Positions 53,001 through 62,057 of a DNA stretch of 64,000 nt are shown piece by piece (the stretch's first letter is position 1; every line of letters starts with the position of its first letter). The position numbers and the translations under genes were made by a program. The DNA is taken from assembly GCF_023343835.1 (NCBI RefSeq), contig NC_064442.1:16292501-16356500 (forward strand). The letters are read 5' to 3'. The notes beneath the pieces are model-generated. The model did no database searches. It saw only the letters and a list, made by a program, of their open reading frames with translations, and was not told the DNA's origin. This DNA is from Lagopus muta. Its lineage: Eukaryota > Chordata > Aves > Galliformes > Phasianidae.

Positions 53001-56000
53001 TCAGCACTAAAATACCCAGCATCTATGTAAAGAATATGCAGTTCAGTTCGTATTTTCTGTTGGCGCGTGGTGAAGGACTGCAACAGCTAAATACCTGCAG
53101 TAGGCACTTCTGGGATGGGTGAAAGCCCTGTGAATGAACAGTATCTCTTTGTGGACTAAACTTCTCTGTGTAGCAGCAATGAGTGATAAACTAGTTGTAT
53201 GAGGTATTACAAATGAAGACCAGACCAGATTTCTAACTTTTATTCTGTGTTCTGATTTGCCTAGAAATGGAGCCTCCACTGTTGTCACAGCCATTTTTGG
53301 AGGCATTCTTCAAAATGAAGTCAACTGCTTAATATGTGGAACAGAATCTAGAAAATTTGACCCATTCCTAGGTAAGATACCTCTTGTCTTAAAAATAAAT
53401 AAATAAATACATAGAGTGGGTGCTACAAGGTAGGAAAGCAAATCTGAAATTTGATTCATTTAGGTGTCATATGCCTGGACCACAGGTTTAGTGTGGAATG
53501 ATTAAGCATTGTTTAATTCCACCCTAAAGCTTTTTCTTTGTGCTTGTTTTCCCAGATCTTTCGCTAGATATTCCAAGTCAGTTCAGAAATAAACGTACTA
53601 AAAATCAAGAAAATGGACCAATGTGCACACTACGAGGTAAGGGTGCCTGGATAACGAGCTCATTAACGAGAACTGGAGTGTACACTCACCTGGTTATGAC
53701 TTGGTGGCATGTGCCGTCTGATTTTATCAGATGCTGCAGTAGAAAAAGGTGCAAAAACAATTTTCCACGTATGCCTCACCCATCACTACGTATTGAAGTG
53801 CTGCTTTAATAAACTGGGGCGGAGATGTGCTTTGGTTTGAGATGTGCAGGTCAGCTGAATACCCAGGAAAATACCGGCACTGCTTTCTTCATGGTCAGTG
53901 CTTTCCATCTCGTCCAGTTTTTCCAGCCCACATTTGTGTAGTCAGTCTGTAACAGCTGTACTGCTGAGGCACTGTGCTTACAGCACGTTCTGTGAGCATG
54001 CCCCTCATGCAGAGTGAGGTTGACTCTCGTGAGTCTCTGCTTTTTAAACAGCGTGAACACAGCCCTGTAAAGCTTGGCAGAGTTGCTGCGATTGATCTTG
54101 TTTTAAAGGATGTTAATTTTGATGCATTCATAAATCTACCTGATGGAAATTGCAAAACACTACGTGAAAAAACATATATATATATATTTTTTTCCTCTGC
54201 TCATCCTGTACTTAAAACCAGATCACTTCTATAAGTTGAACATTTGTTACTGGAACGTAATGGAATTACAATGAAATAAACCATTGTGCTGAGCGGTGGA
54301 AGGAATCTCGTTTGAAGGAGTCTTTTTTTTTCCTCTGGAACTGCTTATAGCTGTCTTTGTTGAAAGGAGCAAGGAACAAGGAACATTGCATGTCAGAACC
54401 CGCTGGTGTGTGCCAGCTGCAGATTTTTGGAGCACAACCTGTAGATTAACAAGACTGCAATGCAGGAGCACCTTGATGCTGCTGAGTTTGCTGCATTTTA
54501 TGTTACAAAGATCATTTGCTGTAATCTTGATTTAGATTTCTGTGTGTTGTTTTTGTTTCCAGATTGTCTTCGCAGTTTTACAGACCTGGAAGAACTTGAT
54601 GAGACAGAGCTGTATATGTGTCATAAATGCAAAAAGAAACAGAAGTCCACCAAAAAATTCTGGATTCAGAAACTACCAAAGGTTTGTATAAACATGAAAA
54701 GTAAGAGCATGGCAGCTTGTCAAAGAAACGGCTGCTCAGCTGTTCCTGGACCAACACCTGAGCCTTCCAGATAGACAGAAGCAAATTCAGCCAGTTCCTC
54801 TAATGCTTGTTTTATTTTATTAATCCCTTAGGTGCTATGCTTACACTTGAAACGATTTCACTGGACAGCATATCTAAGAAACAAAGTTGATACATACGTT
54901 GAGTTTCCCTTACGAGGCCTAGACATGAAATGTTACCTGTTAGAGGTATGGAGACTCCCATGGCAACCTCCTAGAGAAATTCTTGACATCACATATGTCT
55001 TTGTTACAAATTACAGCAGGTATCCCTGAGATCTGAAGAGTTTTGTCTTTTTAACTGCAGCCTGAAAACAGTGGCCCAGAAAGCTGTCTCTATGACCTTG
55101 CAGCTGTTGTTGTGCATCATGGCTCAGGGTGAGTACATGGAGTAAGCCTGCTTCAGGGCAGAGATCTCCTCACTGAATTACATGCCAGCTTATTTAAGGC
55201 TTTTCTTCTCCTGGTGAATGTCTGTATATGTCACTGGTGGAAACATGCAGTAATTTACAAGCTTCTGTGGAACTGGGCTGAAATAACATCAGACGGATGC
55301 ATTTATGATGTAGTTATTCCAGTGAATTCCCCTTGGCAGTCTCTAGGGGTAATCACTAAAGTGAAAGAATGAAAAGCATGAAAACTAACGCTGAATAAAG
55401 GGTCCTTCCAGCCGTTTGTGCTTCATTTTAACATTCTTAAGGCAAAGATGTTTTTCTCTTCAGTTTGCAATGCACATATGTGTTTATGCCACAGTGTGTG
55501 TGTTTGAAACACATGTAGTAGTGGCACAGTCATTTCTCCTACAGGAGTGAAACCTCAAAGTGAATGCTAATAGACGTGTCACAAAGCTGAGTACTATTTG
55601 TATTTTGAAGTGAAATTGCTGGCTATGGGTTGTTTAAGTTTGGTGGGGTTTTTTTTGGTTTTTTTTTTTTCCTGTTTCCCAACCCTGGGTGGAACTGTTG
55701 AGAATAACTGCAGTAGTGACAAAACAGCTGTCTGTCCAGGGAAGAAGCTGTAGTTGTAAGAAATCACTTCAGGCCGTGAAGGGGTTTAAAAAACCCCCTT
55801 CTAAAGTCCTTTCTAAGGAAACTGTCATATTAATCAAATCCTTGTTGATATCCAAATTTAATTCAAAGATACTAAACAAAATTTTGTCTGCAGAACCACT
55901 CTTTCTGCTTGAAACAGAGGGTGGACAATCTAAGAGACAAGACTCCTAAAGGCAGCCTTCGTAGCACCACAGTGCATCTGACTGGTGCTTTGAGGTCAAG

Positions 56001-56766
56001 GGAAAACTACAGGCATTAAGGGAGAGCCAGCCATGGCTAGGACAGAATGAGGTGGTTGGAACCATTAATGTGTTGCAGCAGCATACAGAAGTGAGAGCAG
56101 GCCTTGTCTTGAGTGGCAAGGGATGGAAATTGAGAGGGTGTAGCTCTCTTAGATTCAAGATGTGGCTCCAAAGCTTGGGTCTGTTTAAACTGCTCTTGAA
56201 GGACTTTTTTTAGTAGCCTAGTATTTGTTTTGCTGCGGGTGCTCTTGATTAAATTTAGGTGTTTCTTCAGACCTCAATGGGCAAATGTTCTGTAAAAACA
56301 AAACACAGTACAATCTTCATAGCTAATGCCTGACTTCCCTATAGGCAAATGTGGAAGTTCTGTGTTGCAAGAAGCCTTGCTTGCACAAAAACAGTGGCAT
56401 GCTAGGAAGTTGATATTTAAAAACCCAAATTTAACTCAGCATGAAACCTTAATCAGAGAACAATGAAGAAGGGAAGAGTCATACCGTCTGCTGTAGAGAG
56501 CTGTCAGTTCCTGGAAGTCTCTTAGTCCGTTACTGCCTAGCAGCAAATGGTCAGTCTCTTTCTGATTGTCCTTTCTCTCTTCCCCCTGCCGTGCTGACAG
56601 CGTTGGATCTGGACATTACACTGCGTACGCAGCTCACGAAGGTCGTTGGTTCCATTTCAACGACAGTACTGTAACTCTGACCGACGAGGAGACTGTGGTA
56701 AAGGCCAAGGCCTACATCCTCTTCTATGTGGAACGGCAAGCCAAATCTGGATCAGATAAACTTTAA
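22404..56766 (+). CDS. USP3: USP3, ubiquitin-specific peptidase 3 (gene span, start codon to stop codon, 15 coding exons)
   Basis: Joining the 15 exons listed separately gives 1563 nt, 520 codons plus TAA, the same length as human USP3, with all junctions in phase and all introns GT-AG. Seen: a ZnF-UBP domain at about residues 1-121 with C3, H5, C29, C32, C41, C44, C49, H56, H60, H82, C85/C88 and C95/C98 as the metal-ligand candidates; a basic stretch RHRKRK at 130-135 that could be a nuclear signal; a USP fold with the Cys box around C168, the QQDAHEF motif at 258-264, a CxxC pair (C324/C327, C385/C388), the LHLKRFHW motif near 409-416 and the His box with H471 and N486/D487. Family knowledge: a nuclear cysteine protease that removes ubiquitin from histones H2A and H2B, opposes RNF168-type signalling and affects S phase; the zinc finger binds ubiquitin. 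All catalytic residues are intact, so I expect an active enzyme. No disabling change seen. Confidence 0.97.
23015..23064. repeat. Long poly-T tract in USP3 intron 1, inside the CpG island
   Basis: 35 T, then AAA, then 12 T, in a sequence of otherwise very high GC content, 520 bp past exon 1. The open frames that end in poly-F or begin with poly-K here are artefacts of this tract. Confidence 0.95.
35372..35392. repeat. Poly-T tract in USP3 intron 1
   Basis: 21 T in a row, about 1.2 kb upstream of exon 2, too far to serve as its pyrimidine tract. Confidence 0.9.
36628..36688 (+). CDS. USP3: USP3 exon 2 (residues 31-51)
   Basis: After the acceptor TTTTGTAG the frame reads [20 protein letters not shown], part of the ZnF-UBP domain with ligands C32, C41, C44, C49 and the typical H48-C49-G50 turn. 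The donor is AG|GTGGGT; Arg51 is split. At 61 nt it is not a multiple of three, so skipping it would break the frame. A longer open frame that runs on to 37126 is read-through in another frame. Confidence 0.95.
36689..38385 (+). other. USP3: USP3 intron 2 (1.7 kb)
   Basis: GTGGGT to TTTTAG. The exon 2 region stays open in another frame up to 37126, which I take as chance. Nothing else seen. Confidence 0.85.
38386..38517 (+). CDS. USP3: USP3 exon 3 (residues 51-95)
   Basis: The acceptor TATTTTAG is followed by [13 protein letters not shown], the helix of the ZnF-UBP domain with H56 and H60; further on [13 protein letters not shown] holds H82, C85 and C88. The donor is TG|GTAAGA and Cys95 is split. 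Length 132 nt (symmetric, phase 2 to phase 2). It was not obvious from open reading frames since it is closed on both sides by stops. Confidence 0.95.
38518..43360 (+). other. USP3: USP3 intron 3 (4.8 kb)
   Basis: GTAAGA to TTGCAG. Holds a TG/TA-rich stretch near 40265-40322 and the 13-bp tandem repeat at 42027. No other feature recognised. Confidence 0.85.
42027..42052. repeat. 13-bp perfect tandem repeat in USP3 intron 3
   Basis: TTTTTGTACAGCC occurs twice back to back. Each copy looks like a splice acceptor, but no conserved exon follows. Confidence 0.85.
43361..43444 (+). CDS. USP3: USP3 exon 4 (residues 95-123)
   Basis: The acceptor CTTCTTGCAG precedes [20 protein letters not shown], the last zinc-finger strand (C95, C98) and the helix that closes the domain. 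The donor is AA|GTAAGT; Asn123 is split. 84 nt, symmetric. Confidence 0.95.
43445..44968 (+). other. USP3: USP3 intron 4 (1.5 kb)
   Basis: GTAAGT to CAACAG. Nothing recognised inside. Confidence 0.85.
44969..45050 (+). CDS. USP3: USP3 exon 5 (residues 123-150), basic linker
   Basis: The acceptor TTCCCAACAG is followed by [20 protein letters not shown] and SKLLKVN. This is the linker between zinc finger and catalytic domain; RHRKRK at 130-135 is a candidate monopartite nuclear signal. The donor AAT|GTAAGT falls between codons. Confidence 0.95.
45051..46156 (+). other. USP3: USP3 intron 5 (1.1 kb)
   Basis: GTAAGT to TTCCAG. Nothing recognised inside. Confidence 0.85.
46157..46239 (+). CDS. 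USP3: USP3 exon 6 (residues 151-178), catalytic Cys box
   Basis: Reads [20 protein letters not shown] then NAILQSLS. This is the USP Cys box; Cys168 in NTCF is the nucleophile, and N163 is the usual oxyanion-side residue. The acceptor is CACTTCCAG. The donor CAG|GTACTT is weaker than its neighbours. At 83 nt, skipping would remove the nucleophile and break the frame. A minus-strand frame at the same place is a shadow. Confidence 0.97.
46240..46700 (+). other. USP3: USP3 intron 6 (461 bp)
   Basis: Starts with the weak donor GTACTT and ends in a strong acceptor, a T-rich tract followed by CCCCAG. Nothing else seen. Confidence 0.85.
46701..46814 (+). CDS. USP3: USP3 exon 7 (residues 178-216)
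   Basis: The acceptor TCTTCCCCAG leads into [20 protein letters not shown] and a basic stretch [18 protein letters not shown]. It forms part of the thumb of the USP fold. The donor is GT|GTAAGC and Val216 is split. 114 nt, symmetric phase 2. Confidence 0.95.
46815..47384 (+). other. USP3: USP3 intron 7 (570 bp)
   Basis: GTAAGC to TTCCAG. A GAGAATCACAGAA string near 46911 could be a very old CR1 tail, but the match is too short to call. Confidence 0.8.
47385..47498 (+). CDS. USP3: USP3 exon 8 (residues 216-254)
   Basis: The acceptor CTTTCCAG is followed by [20 protein letters not shown] and [18 protein letters not shown]. It belongs to the thumb of the catalytic domain. The donor is AG|GTAAGT; Arg254 is split. 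At 114 nt and phase 2 on both sides the exon could be duplicated or skipped without frame loss, which matters for the partial copy found 350 bp downstream. Confidence 0.96.
47756..47810 (+). pseudogene. Decayed partial duplicate of USP3 exon 8 in intron 8
   Basis: This stretch aligns without gaps to exon 8 positions 47406-47460 at 42 of 55 bases, with an offset of exactly 350 bp. It remains open in the matching frame: [12 protein letters not shown] against [12 protein letters not shown] in the exon. Similarity fades on both sides and no GT donor follows at the equivalent place, so I read it as a relic exon rather than a working alternative one. No matching acceptor is evident. Confidence 0.6.
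49261..49300. repeat. 20-bp tandem duplication in USP3 intron 8
   Basis: Two 20-bp units, GTCAGATCAGGGATGTTACA and GTCTGATCAGGGATGTTACA, differ at one base. Each ends in TTACAG with the base that follows or CAC, so the first looks like a weak acceptor. An ATG in the second unit opens a 128-codon frame. Confidence 0.9.
50250..50396 (+). CDS. USP3: USP3 exon 9 (residues 254-303)
   Basis: After TTGCTCAAG the frame reads [20 protein letters not shown], the QQDAHEF box that is diagnostic for USP enzymes, then [20 protein letters not shown]. The donor is AT|GTAAGA; Ile303 is split. 147 nt, symmetric. Confidence 0.96.
50973..51075 (-). mobile_element. CR1 LINE 3' fragment, antisense, in USP3 intron 9
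   Basis: TTCATAGAATCACAGAATGG followed by GCCTGGGTTGAAAAGGAGCA and the AGCTTCAACCC string is a reversed CR1 3' end of about 100 bp. It is one of two CR1 copies in this intron. Confidence 0.85.
51992..52965 (-). mobile_element. CR1 LINE copy with reverse-transcriptase domain, antisense in USP3 intron 9
   Basis: On the minus strand one frame (end of element to about 52727) reads [20 protein letters not shown] and the FADD active-site core in [11 protein letters not shown], reverse-transcriptase blocks of the CR1 clade; a second frame from about 52727 to 52320 continues with [23 protein letters not shown] and [13 protein letters not shown] one-base indel near 52725-52735 separates them, and about 52310 a deletion joins the 3' end. 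It is truncated at the 5' end and cannot encode a working protein. It is the best preserved CR1 here, hence probably the youngest. It opposes USP3 transcription and stops about 300 bp short of exon 10. Confidence 0.92.
53265..53371 (+). CDS. USP3: USP3 exon 10 (residues 303-339)
   Basis: The acceptor TTGCCTAG precedes [20 protein letters not shown] and [17 protein letters not shown]324 and C327 form the first CxxC of the zinc ribbon at the tip of the USP fingers. The donor is G|GTAAGA; Asp339 is split. A CR1 insertion ends about 300 bp upstream in intron 9 but leaves this exon untouched. Confidence 0.95.
53556..53636 (+). CDS. USP3: USP3 exon 11 (residues 339-366)
   Basis: The acceptor TTTTCCCAG precedes [20 protein letters not shown] and GPMCTLRD. 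The LSLDIP motif follows the first CxxC as in other USPs. The donor is G|GTAAGG; Asp366 is split. 81 nt, symmetric. Confidence 0.95.
53637..54562 (+). other. USP3: USP3 intron 11 (926 bp)
   Basis: GTAAGG to TTCCAG. Holds a short TA run followed by T at about 54174-54195. Nothing else recognised. Confidence 0.85.
54563..54681 (+). CDS. USP3: USP3 exon 12 (residues 366-405)
   Basis: The acceptor GTTTCCAG is followed by [20 protein letters not shown] and [21 protein letters not shown]385 and C388 are the second CxxC of the finger zinc site. The donor AAG|GTTTGT lies between codons and is weaker than average; the next intron is only 150 nt. Confidence 0.95.
54832..54945 (+). CDS. USP3: USP3 exon 13 (residues 406-443)
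   Basis: After AATCCCTTAG it reads [20 protein letters not shown] then [18 protein letters not shown]. The LHLKRF motif is a hallmark of USP catalytic domains. The donor is GAG|GTATGG, between codons; the following intron is only 115 nt. Confidence 0.96.
55061..55128 (+). CDS. USP3: USP3 exon 14 (residues 444-466)
   Basis: The acceptor TTAACTGCAG precedes [20 protein letters not shown] and GSG, the strand that runs into the His box. The donor is GG|GTGAGT; Gly466 is split. It is too short to show as an open reading frame; it is placed by homology and phase. Confidence 0.95.
55129..56600 (+). other. USP3: USP3 intron 14 (1.5 kb)
   Basis: GTGAGT to CTGACAG. T-rich tract near 55648-55671. Nothing else recognised. 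Confidence 0.85.
56601..56766 (+). CDS. USP3: USP3 exon 15 (residues 466-520, stop)
   Basis: The acceptor GTGCTGACAG leads into [20 protein letters not shown] and [21 protein letters not shown]471 is the catalytic His; N486 aligns with the third catalytic residue of the family, with D487 next to it. The C terminus ends SGSDKL and TAA. Codons here use more C and G at third positions than the other exons. Confidence 0.97.
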
Positions 56767-57398
56767 TACCTCCTTTTAATTCTCACTTATCAAGTCCACG
56801 GGACAAAACATTTCCATTTTTCCATAAATACTTGATCCAAGACTATTAATTTCATTGTGCACTTTTCAATTTCCTCTTGTGGGTTTTAGTTTTGTCATGT
56901 CAGTGGTAGCATTTGACTTACTGAACTTGGACACAAACTAACTTTTTTTTAGTTATACCAGAAAACCTCAGCAGATTTTGATTTGCTGCTTTAGTTGTGA
57001 TAACTCAATTTTTATATATATATAGTTTCATGAAATACCTAGTTATTTGACTTTTTTTATATTAATGTTTCCAGTTCTCACTTTCTAAAGGCACATTTAC
57101 ATCAGAGCAGCTTTCTGTTCTCCTCACAAGCAAGACAAATGTGCTTATCACACAGAGCAGTGTAACTATGTTGCTCTCACAGCTGTTATATAGATCAAGG
57201 AATTGCTTGCACATAATGTTTTACCTTGTGCAAGAAAGTAAGCCGTGACCTCTGACCAATCATTCTTTGTCTGCAGAAGAGATGAGATGCAGCATCATTA
57301 TAGACCAGGTAATTGCTGCTCTAGCTGCTATATTGGTGTGTATTCAGGCTGCTGAATTTCATGAATTGTTGTAAATAAACAGTTGGTTTAATTGTATC
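56767..57398 (+). other. USP3: USP3 3' UTR with poly(A) signal
   Basis: AT-rich sequence follows the stop codon. AATAAA at 57374-57379 with a T/G-rich stretch after it is the best poly(A) signal. The end coordinate is a guess of about 20 nt past the signal, and longer forms are possible. Confidence 0.65.
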
Positions 57399-58616
57399 TA
57401 TACTGCAGAATAATTCAAGTATTCTTCACATATGCTTTTCCCACCCCCAAAACGTCTTTAAAAATTACCTTAAAATATATGCATCGAAATTGTCTTGGTT
57501 AATTTTATTATTTTTTTCTAATCAGACTTGAATTGTTAAAAGTTGCCTCTTTGTTAGACTGTAATCCTAAAGTTTGATCATGAACACTTCTTTGCTTTAA
57601 AACTCAGAGAATTCCTGGCAGTGGGACCCCAGCTCTCTTTCCATCTGGGAACTGGGAGCACAGCCCCTAAGTGTGGGTTTGTGAGAACAGCCTTAGGCCT
57701 GAGCATATTCTGTCTGCTTCAGTGCCTGTAGTTCACTTGAAAAGGAAGCTGATAGAGTTTGAGATGCTTGATGTGAAATTTATCACTTCAAATACGAACT
57801 AAAGGGAAAACAGCCTGAAGGGTAATGCAGAACTGCTTGTTGACTGGAGCAGATTCCGGTAAGCTGCAGTATTTATCTGTTAGCCCAGTGTGGGATTTTT
57901 CCATTTTCAGTCTGAAGGTTTACACAGATGGTGGGATTGATGCAATTTGTAAGACCTGACTATGCAGTGGAGAAAGCTGTTCAGAGTTTTCAGCTCTACT
58001 CCTCCTCCACATAGTGGAAGTCAGATAATTGCTGTTAGTGAGATTTTAAAAAGGTGGTCAGGAGAAAATGTTGCAAAACCCAGGAATTCTGAAAACCCCC
58101 AAAATCTGACAAATGCTTCATTTCAGTGCTTTCCTTGCGCCCCACCCTTTCCAGCTATCTACCTACTGCCCAGCCACTAACCGGACGTTCCTGCAATCTG
58201 AAAAGCTTGGTGGTAAGAATAGCGTTTTACTTCACGTAGAGCATGCTATCAGTAGAATATACTAGCCTGAAAGCACCCAAGAACTGAAGTTTAACATGTG
58301 AGTACTCTTTTCATTTAATGCTTCCAAAAAGACCAAATATGCAGCAGAAATTTCCCTGCAAATTGTACTATGTAGCTCAACCTAGTGCAGATGGGTGAGC
58401 TCCTGCTTCCTTGCTGTGGGTTACCTGGTAGAAATACGAACAGAAATTATGGTCAGGTGAGTTCCTTGTAAAATGTCAGTCTTATGGTTTTTTCTCCTTA
58501 AACCAGGAGAGATTGACTGACTCAATATAAAAGCTGTGGAAAATGTTCCATTTTGCTCATGGTGTATGAATATGTGAACTGAACATTATTTAAAATCTAT
58601 CGTGATTATCTGGTAC

Positions 58617-58733
58617 ATTAATGGAAGTGTGTATATATATATATATATATATGGTATATATAGACTGCCATTAATAGTCCATATATATAGACTCCCATAT
58701 CTATATATATTACATTATGGGAGTCTATATATA
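58617..58733. repeat. TA microsatellite with nested inverted repeats
   Basis: A (TA)n run at about 58630-58652 is flanked by ATTAATGGAAGT (58617-58628) and its near-complement ACTGCCATTAAT (58664-58675, 11 of 12). Next to it is a perfect 18-bp inverted repeat, TATATATAGACTCCCATA (58682-58699) and TATGGGAGTCTATATATA (58716-58733), with a 16-nt spacer. Such DNA can form hairpins or cruciforms. It lies 1.2 kb past the USP3 poly(A) signal. Confidence 0.85.
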
Positions 58734-59527
58734 CATACAGATATTCACAATAGATTCTATATATCCTCAAGTTGAGCAGTAAATAGAACTCTTAATTGTT
58801 TAAACTGCAGATAGTTTGTTAGCTCCCCTTTCTCAGTTTCACACCGAAGACATGTGACAGACTTCACTGTTGTGTGGGATGTGAAATATTTTTTACAGCA
58901 TTTAAACCCCAGAGGGCAGCCCTGCTGCTCCCAGCTGGGGCATTAAGTCAGTTCCATCCATGTCTGCTTGCTGCTTGGCTTGCATTGTTTTCTGGGGTTT
59001 CAGTGCAGGGAATACAAACCTTAAACTGCACAACTAGCTGTGGGCCAGAAACAGTTTAACGGGCAGGAGTCAGGTGTATGCAAACTAGTGATGTAAATGT
59101 GCCTTTCTGTAATTGTAAGAACTTAATTTGTAATCTTCATCGCCATTCACGTACTTGTTTTAAGCAGCTTCTTATTTCTGTTAATTTTTGGGGTCAGACC
59201 AATTTCTCACTTAAGCATTTACTTTCAGTAACACTTTCTCTGTAACGTTAAGGTCTTGGGCGACGGTATCCAGCATGGTCCGTGTCAGATGTGGCCATGG
59301 GAACGCAGTGCAATCACATCAGCCTTGTTTCTTGCAGCACGTGGTGTACGGACTTAGCCATATGCTTTCCTGGAACAAATACATATAAACCCTTTCCTAA
59401 TTTAACTTTCTCCCACTGCAAAACCAGATGGACAGCATGAACAGTTTGTTGTGGCAACACAAGTATTTCTCTTCCTGGTGGAGAACTTTGCTTATCCACT
59501 GTATTCTATTCAGTGTGGTGTCAGAAG

Positions 59528-59548
59528 AAAAAAAAAAAAAAAAAAAAA
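59528..59548. repeat. Poly-A tract downstream of USP3
   Basis: About 21 A in a row. No AATAAA just upstream and no coding relic before it, so a processed pseudogene is not supported. Confidence 0.85.
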
Positions 59549-61532
59549 GTAAGCACTGAACCAGTAACCTATACTGCACCTGGCCTAGTATTACATTTTT
59601 AACCTTACTTGTATAGCCTATATTTATCTACTAGCTTGTGGGAGGGGAGGGATATCTCATTTCATTCAAGCCAAATGTTTCTACTTAACTGCTGATCATA
59701 GTACATGCTAACAGGCAAGAATTTGTCTTGCTTGTGACTGCTCTGCAAGCAGCAACTGCTCTCTGCAGTTCAGAGACTTCCATATTTTTCATCAAAATTT
59801 GTCTGATCGAGGGTTACCCTTTTTTGTTAGTCACTGTTTAGCCATGTACACAACTGGAGACGTGATTTATGTCAAACAGAACTGCAGAATGCCCAGCTCT
59901 CAGAACACTTCTGTTCCGGTGTGTTGCATATTGAGCATTTAAGTGTGTGGCATTATGCAAAATGCTGCAGCATTGATGGAGCTCTTTCTCGTTGCGTAGG
60001 CAGAAGGGATTTTTCCAGGTGTGAACAGCTGTGTGAGATGAGAGTTCAAAGCTTGTGGGGAGCAATGGATGTGTTTCAGAAGCTGAAGACCATTTACAAG
60101 GATTTTGCTAAAGCAGTGGAAAGCATAACAGTTGGTGTTCAACAGCCTCCCCCGTGTTTCATTGCTGATGTGTCTGTGTCTTACTGATGAGGTAATCGGC
60201 ACCTTGAAAACTGATTCCGATGTGCTTTAGGATATCCTCAAGTACTGTAGTGCCATAGTTGTAATTGTTTACCATTAAAATTGTGTGTAATTTTCAGTGG
60301 GGATCACTGACTGTGCTCATCTTGTGTGTTATTGGAGCATTTCCAGGATGAATGTGAATTACATCTTACTCACACAGTGTTTATGGAAAACGTGCCATTA
60401 AAGTGTCTCTTTTTCCTTAGGCAGTGAAACTTCTCTTGTCCTTCTGCAGGCTTTCAGAGTCTCATTAGTGTTCATCAGTTTGCCACCCTTGCTCAAAGTA
60501 TTTTAACTTCAGAGAAAAACAGTTAAGAACATTTCAGTGCTCTCACTGTTTAATACCTCTATCAGAACCAGAACCTTTAAACCCAAAGAGGACCCAGCTG
60601 TACCAGGTCTTGTCATACAACAGCTGTTATAATTGGTCAGACCACAGTGTGTCCTCTGTGTGCTTCAGAAGACCACCCCCAGCAATGGTAACTTCATAAT
60701 TAGAGTTTACTTGTTTGCTTGTGTCTTTCCTTAAAATAATATTCTTGTGTTAATTACAACTCTGGAGTAGCCTCACCTGTTTTATCCTTTTCAAAAGTGA
60801 AAGTAAGTTCTAAAAACTGAGTTTGAAAAGCTAGTCTGAGAACACAGACCAATTCCCAGCATCATGTCATGTAAGCTGCAATTCTCCAGTGACTGGCTTA
60901 CCTGGTACGTGACATCATCTACTCTTGTCTATAGCTTGATGAAGTCCTGATGCTACTGGCCATAGCCAGTTTCTGGGCATGGGAAGGAAGCAGGACTACC
61001 CTTCTAACTTGAAGGAAAATGCTTAATGACAAAGGATATGAAACCAAAAAGGCAGTCAGGAAGCAGAACTTAGCATTTACAGAAGAAAATTACTAACTTG
61101 AAAGAACTGCACTGAGCCCACTAGTTGTTTTCTTTGAGCCCCTGTGGCCAAGGAGTATGCATTACTCATGCCATGATCAGAAGTAACAGAACTGCTGCAG
61201 ACTGCAAATAGATTTTTCTCTTGTTTTGTCAGAGTTTAGTTACAAACTGACATTTTGGGCCAAAAAGTAGAAGTTGAACTTCAGTTCCCTCTCATACTGA
61301 GACAAATGCAATTAAAATATATATATGTACATAAAATTTCCCAGGTACAAAAAAGATGCATGAACAAAAAAAAATCCTTCAGGGGCTGTTTTGCTCTGCA
61401 CACTTACAAAGGAGTTAATAATATCACTGGACAGATGGATATAATCCATCACACATTTTTTTTTCTTCACAAACACAGAAAGGCACAGGGCTGCTCATTA
61501 CTGCTTTTAATTCTAACCCCCCAACCCCCCCC

Positions 61533-62057
61533 CAGCTGTTACTGGAATTTTTTGAATGAGCCTCTTGAATCCTGGTGTGCTAATCATTGAACAGGAGGCA
61601 AAAGTGCAGCCTTAGAGTAATGAATGAAAAGGAATAAAGTTACCATATCCTGTAAAAGCTAAGTTTGGAATGCGAGAGGCTGGCAGAGCAACCCCTCACA
61701 TCAGGACCACCCTCTGCCCCTTCCCATTCATTAACACAGCGCCAGCTCTTTGCTAAGTAACAGCCTTGCCTAAAAATAAATAAAATAAAAAGATCCCTTA
61801 TAAGGAAGCATTCTGTGAAAGTCAACCCCTGCTGTTTTCTACATGCCCATTCCATTCCCTTGAAGGAACAACAGTTTCAACACGCATTGCCCTTATCCTT
61901 TCTCCATTCTTAACTTCTGCACCAGTTGTTGGCCAAAAATAAACACCATTCCACAACCATATATGAGCAACAGCATTCTGGTGTTCCCAACGCCTTCCAG
62001 CACTGCCATCATTCCAATGCCAGCAGACTGTCAGCTCCTGAGCACGCTGCAAGGGCT
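61533..62057 (+). promoter_or_regulatory. FBXL22: Putative muscle promoter of FBXL22 (MEF2, SRF, TEAD, E-box motifs)
   Basis: Within 300 bp of the FBXL22 start codon lie a perfect MEF2 consensus CTAAAAATAA (61770-61779), a perfect palindromic CArG box CCTTATAAGG (61796-61805), MCAT cores CATTCC at 61848-61853, 61853-61858, 61947-61952 and 62010-62015, a CArG-like CCATATATGA near 61958 and E-boxes CAGTTG (61923-61928) and CAGCTG (61533-61538). This set is typical of striated-muscle control regions and fits the known expression of FBXL22. The transcription start is not determined. Confidence 0.6.

Larger units (their letters stand above)
50397..53264 (+). other. USP3: USP3 intron 9 (2.9 kb) with two CR1 copies
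   Basis: GTAAGA to GCCTAG. About a third of it is antisense CR1 sequence (50973-51075 and 51992-52965). It is the only USP3 intron in which I find clear transposon insertions. Confidence 0.85.
57399..61532. other. Intergenic DNA between USP3 and FBXL22
   Basis: Contains the TA-rich palindromic cluster (58617-58733) and the poly-A tract (59528-59548). Part could be an extended USP3 3' UTR if a later poly(A) site is used. No coding exon recognised. Confidence 0.6.

Noticed and set aside
52017-53122. Open frames on the plus strand across 52017-53122
   Set aside because: They are the antisense of the CR1 reverse-transcriptase region, not genes.
59500-59550. Processed pseudogene suggested by the poly-A tract
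   Set aside because: No coding relic precedes the tract in either strand and no poly(A) signal is placed before it.
59921-60187. 88-codon frame downstream of USP3
   Set aside because: Read as a possible extra gene because of its soluble-looking C-terminal half, but two rival frames overlap on the other strand and there is no conserved motif.
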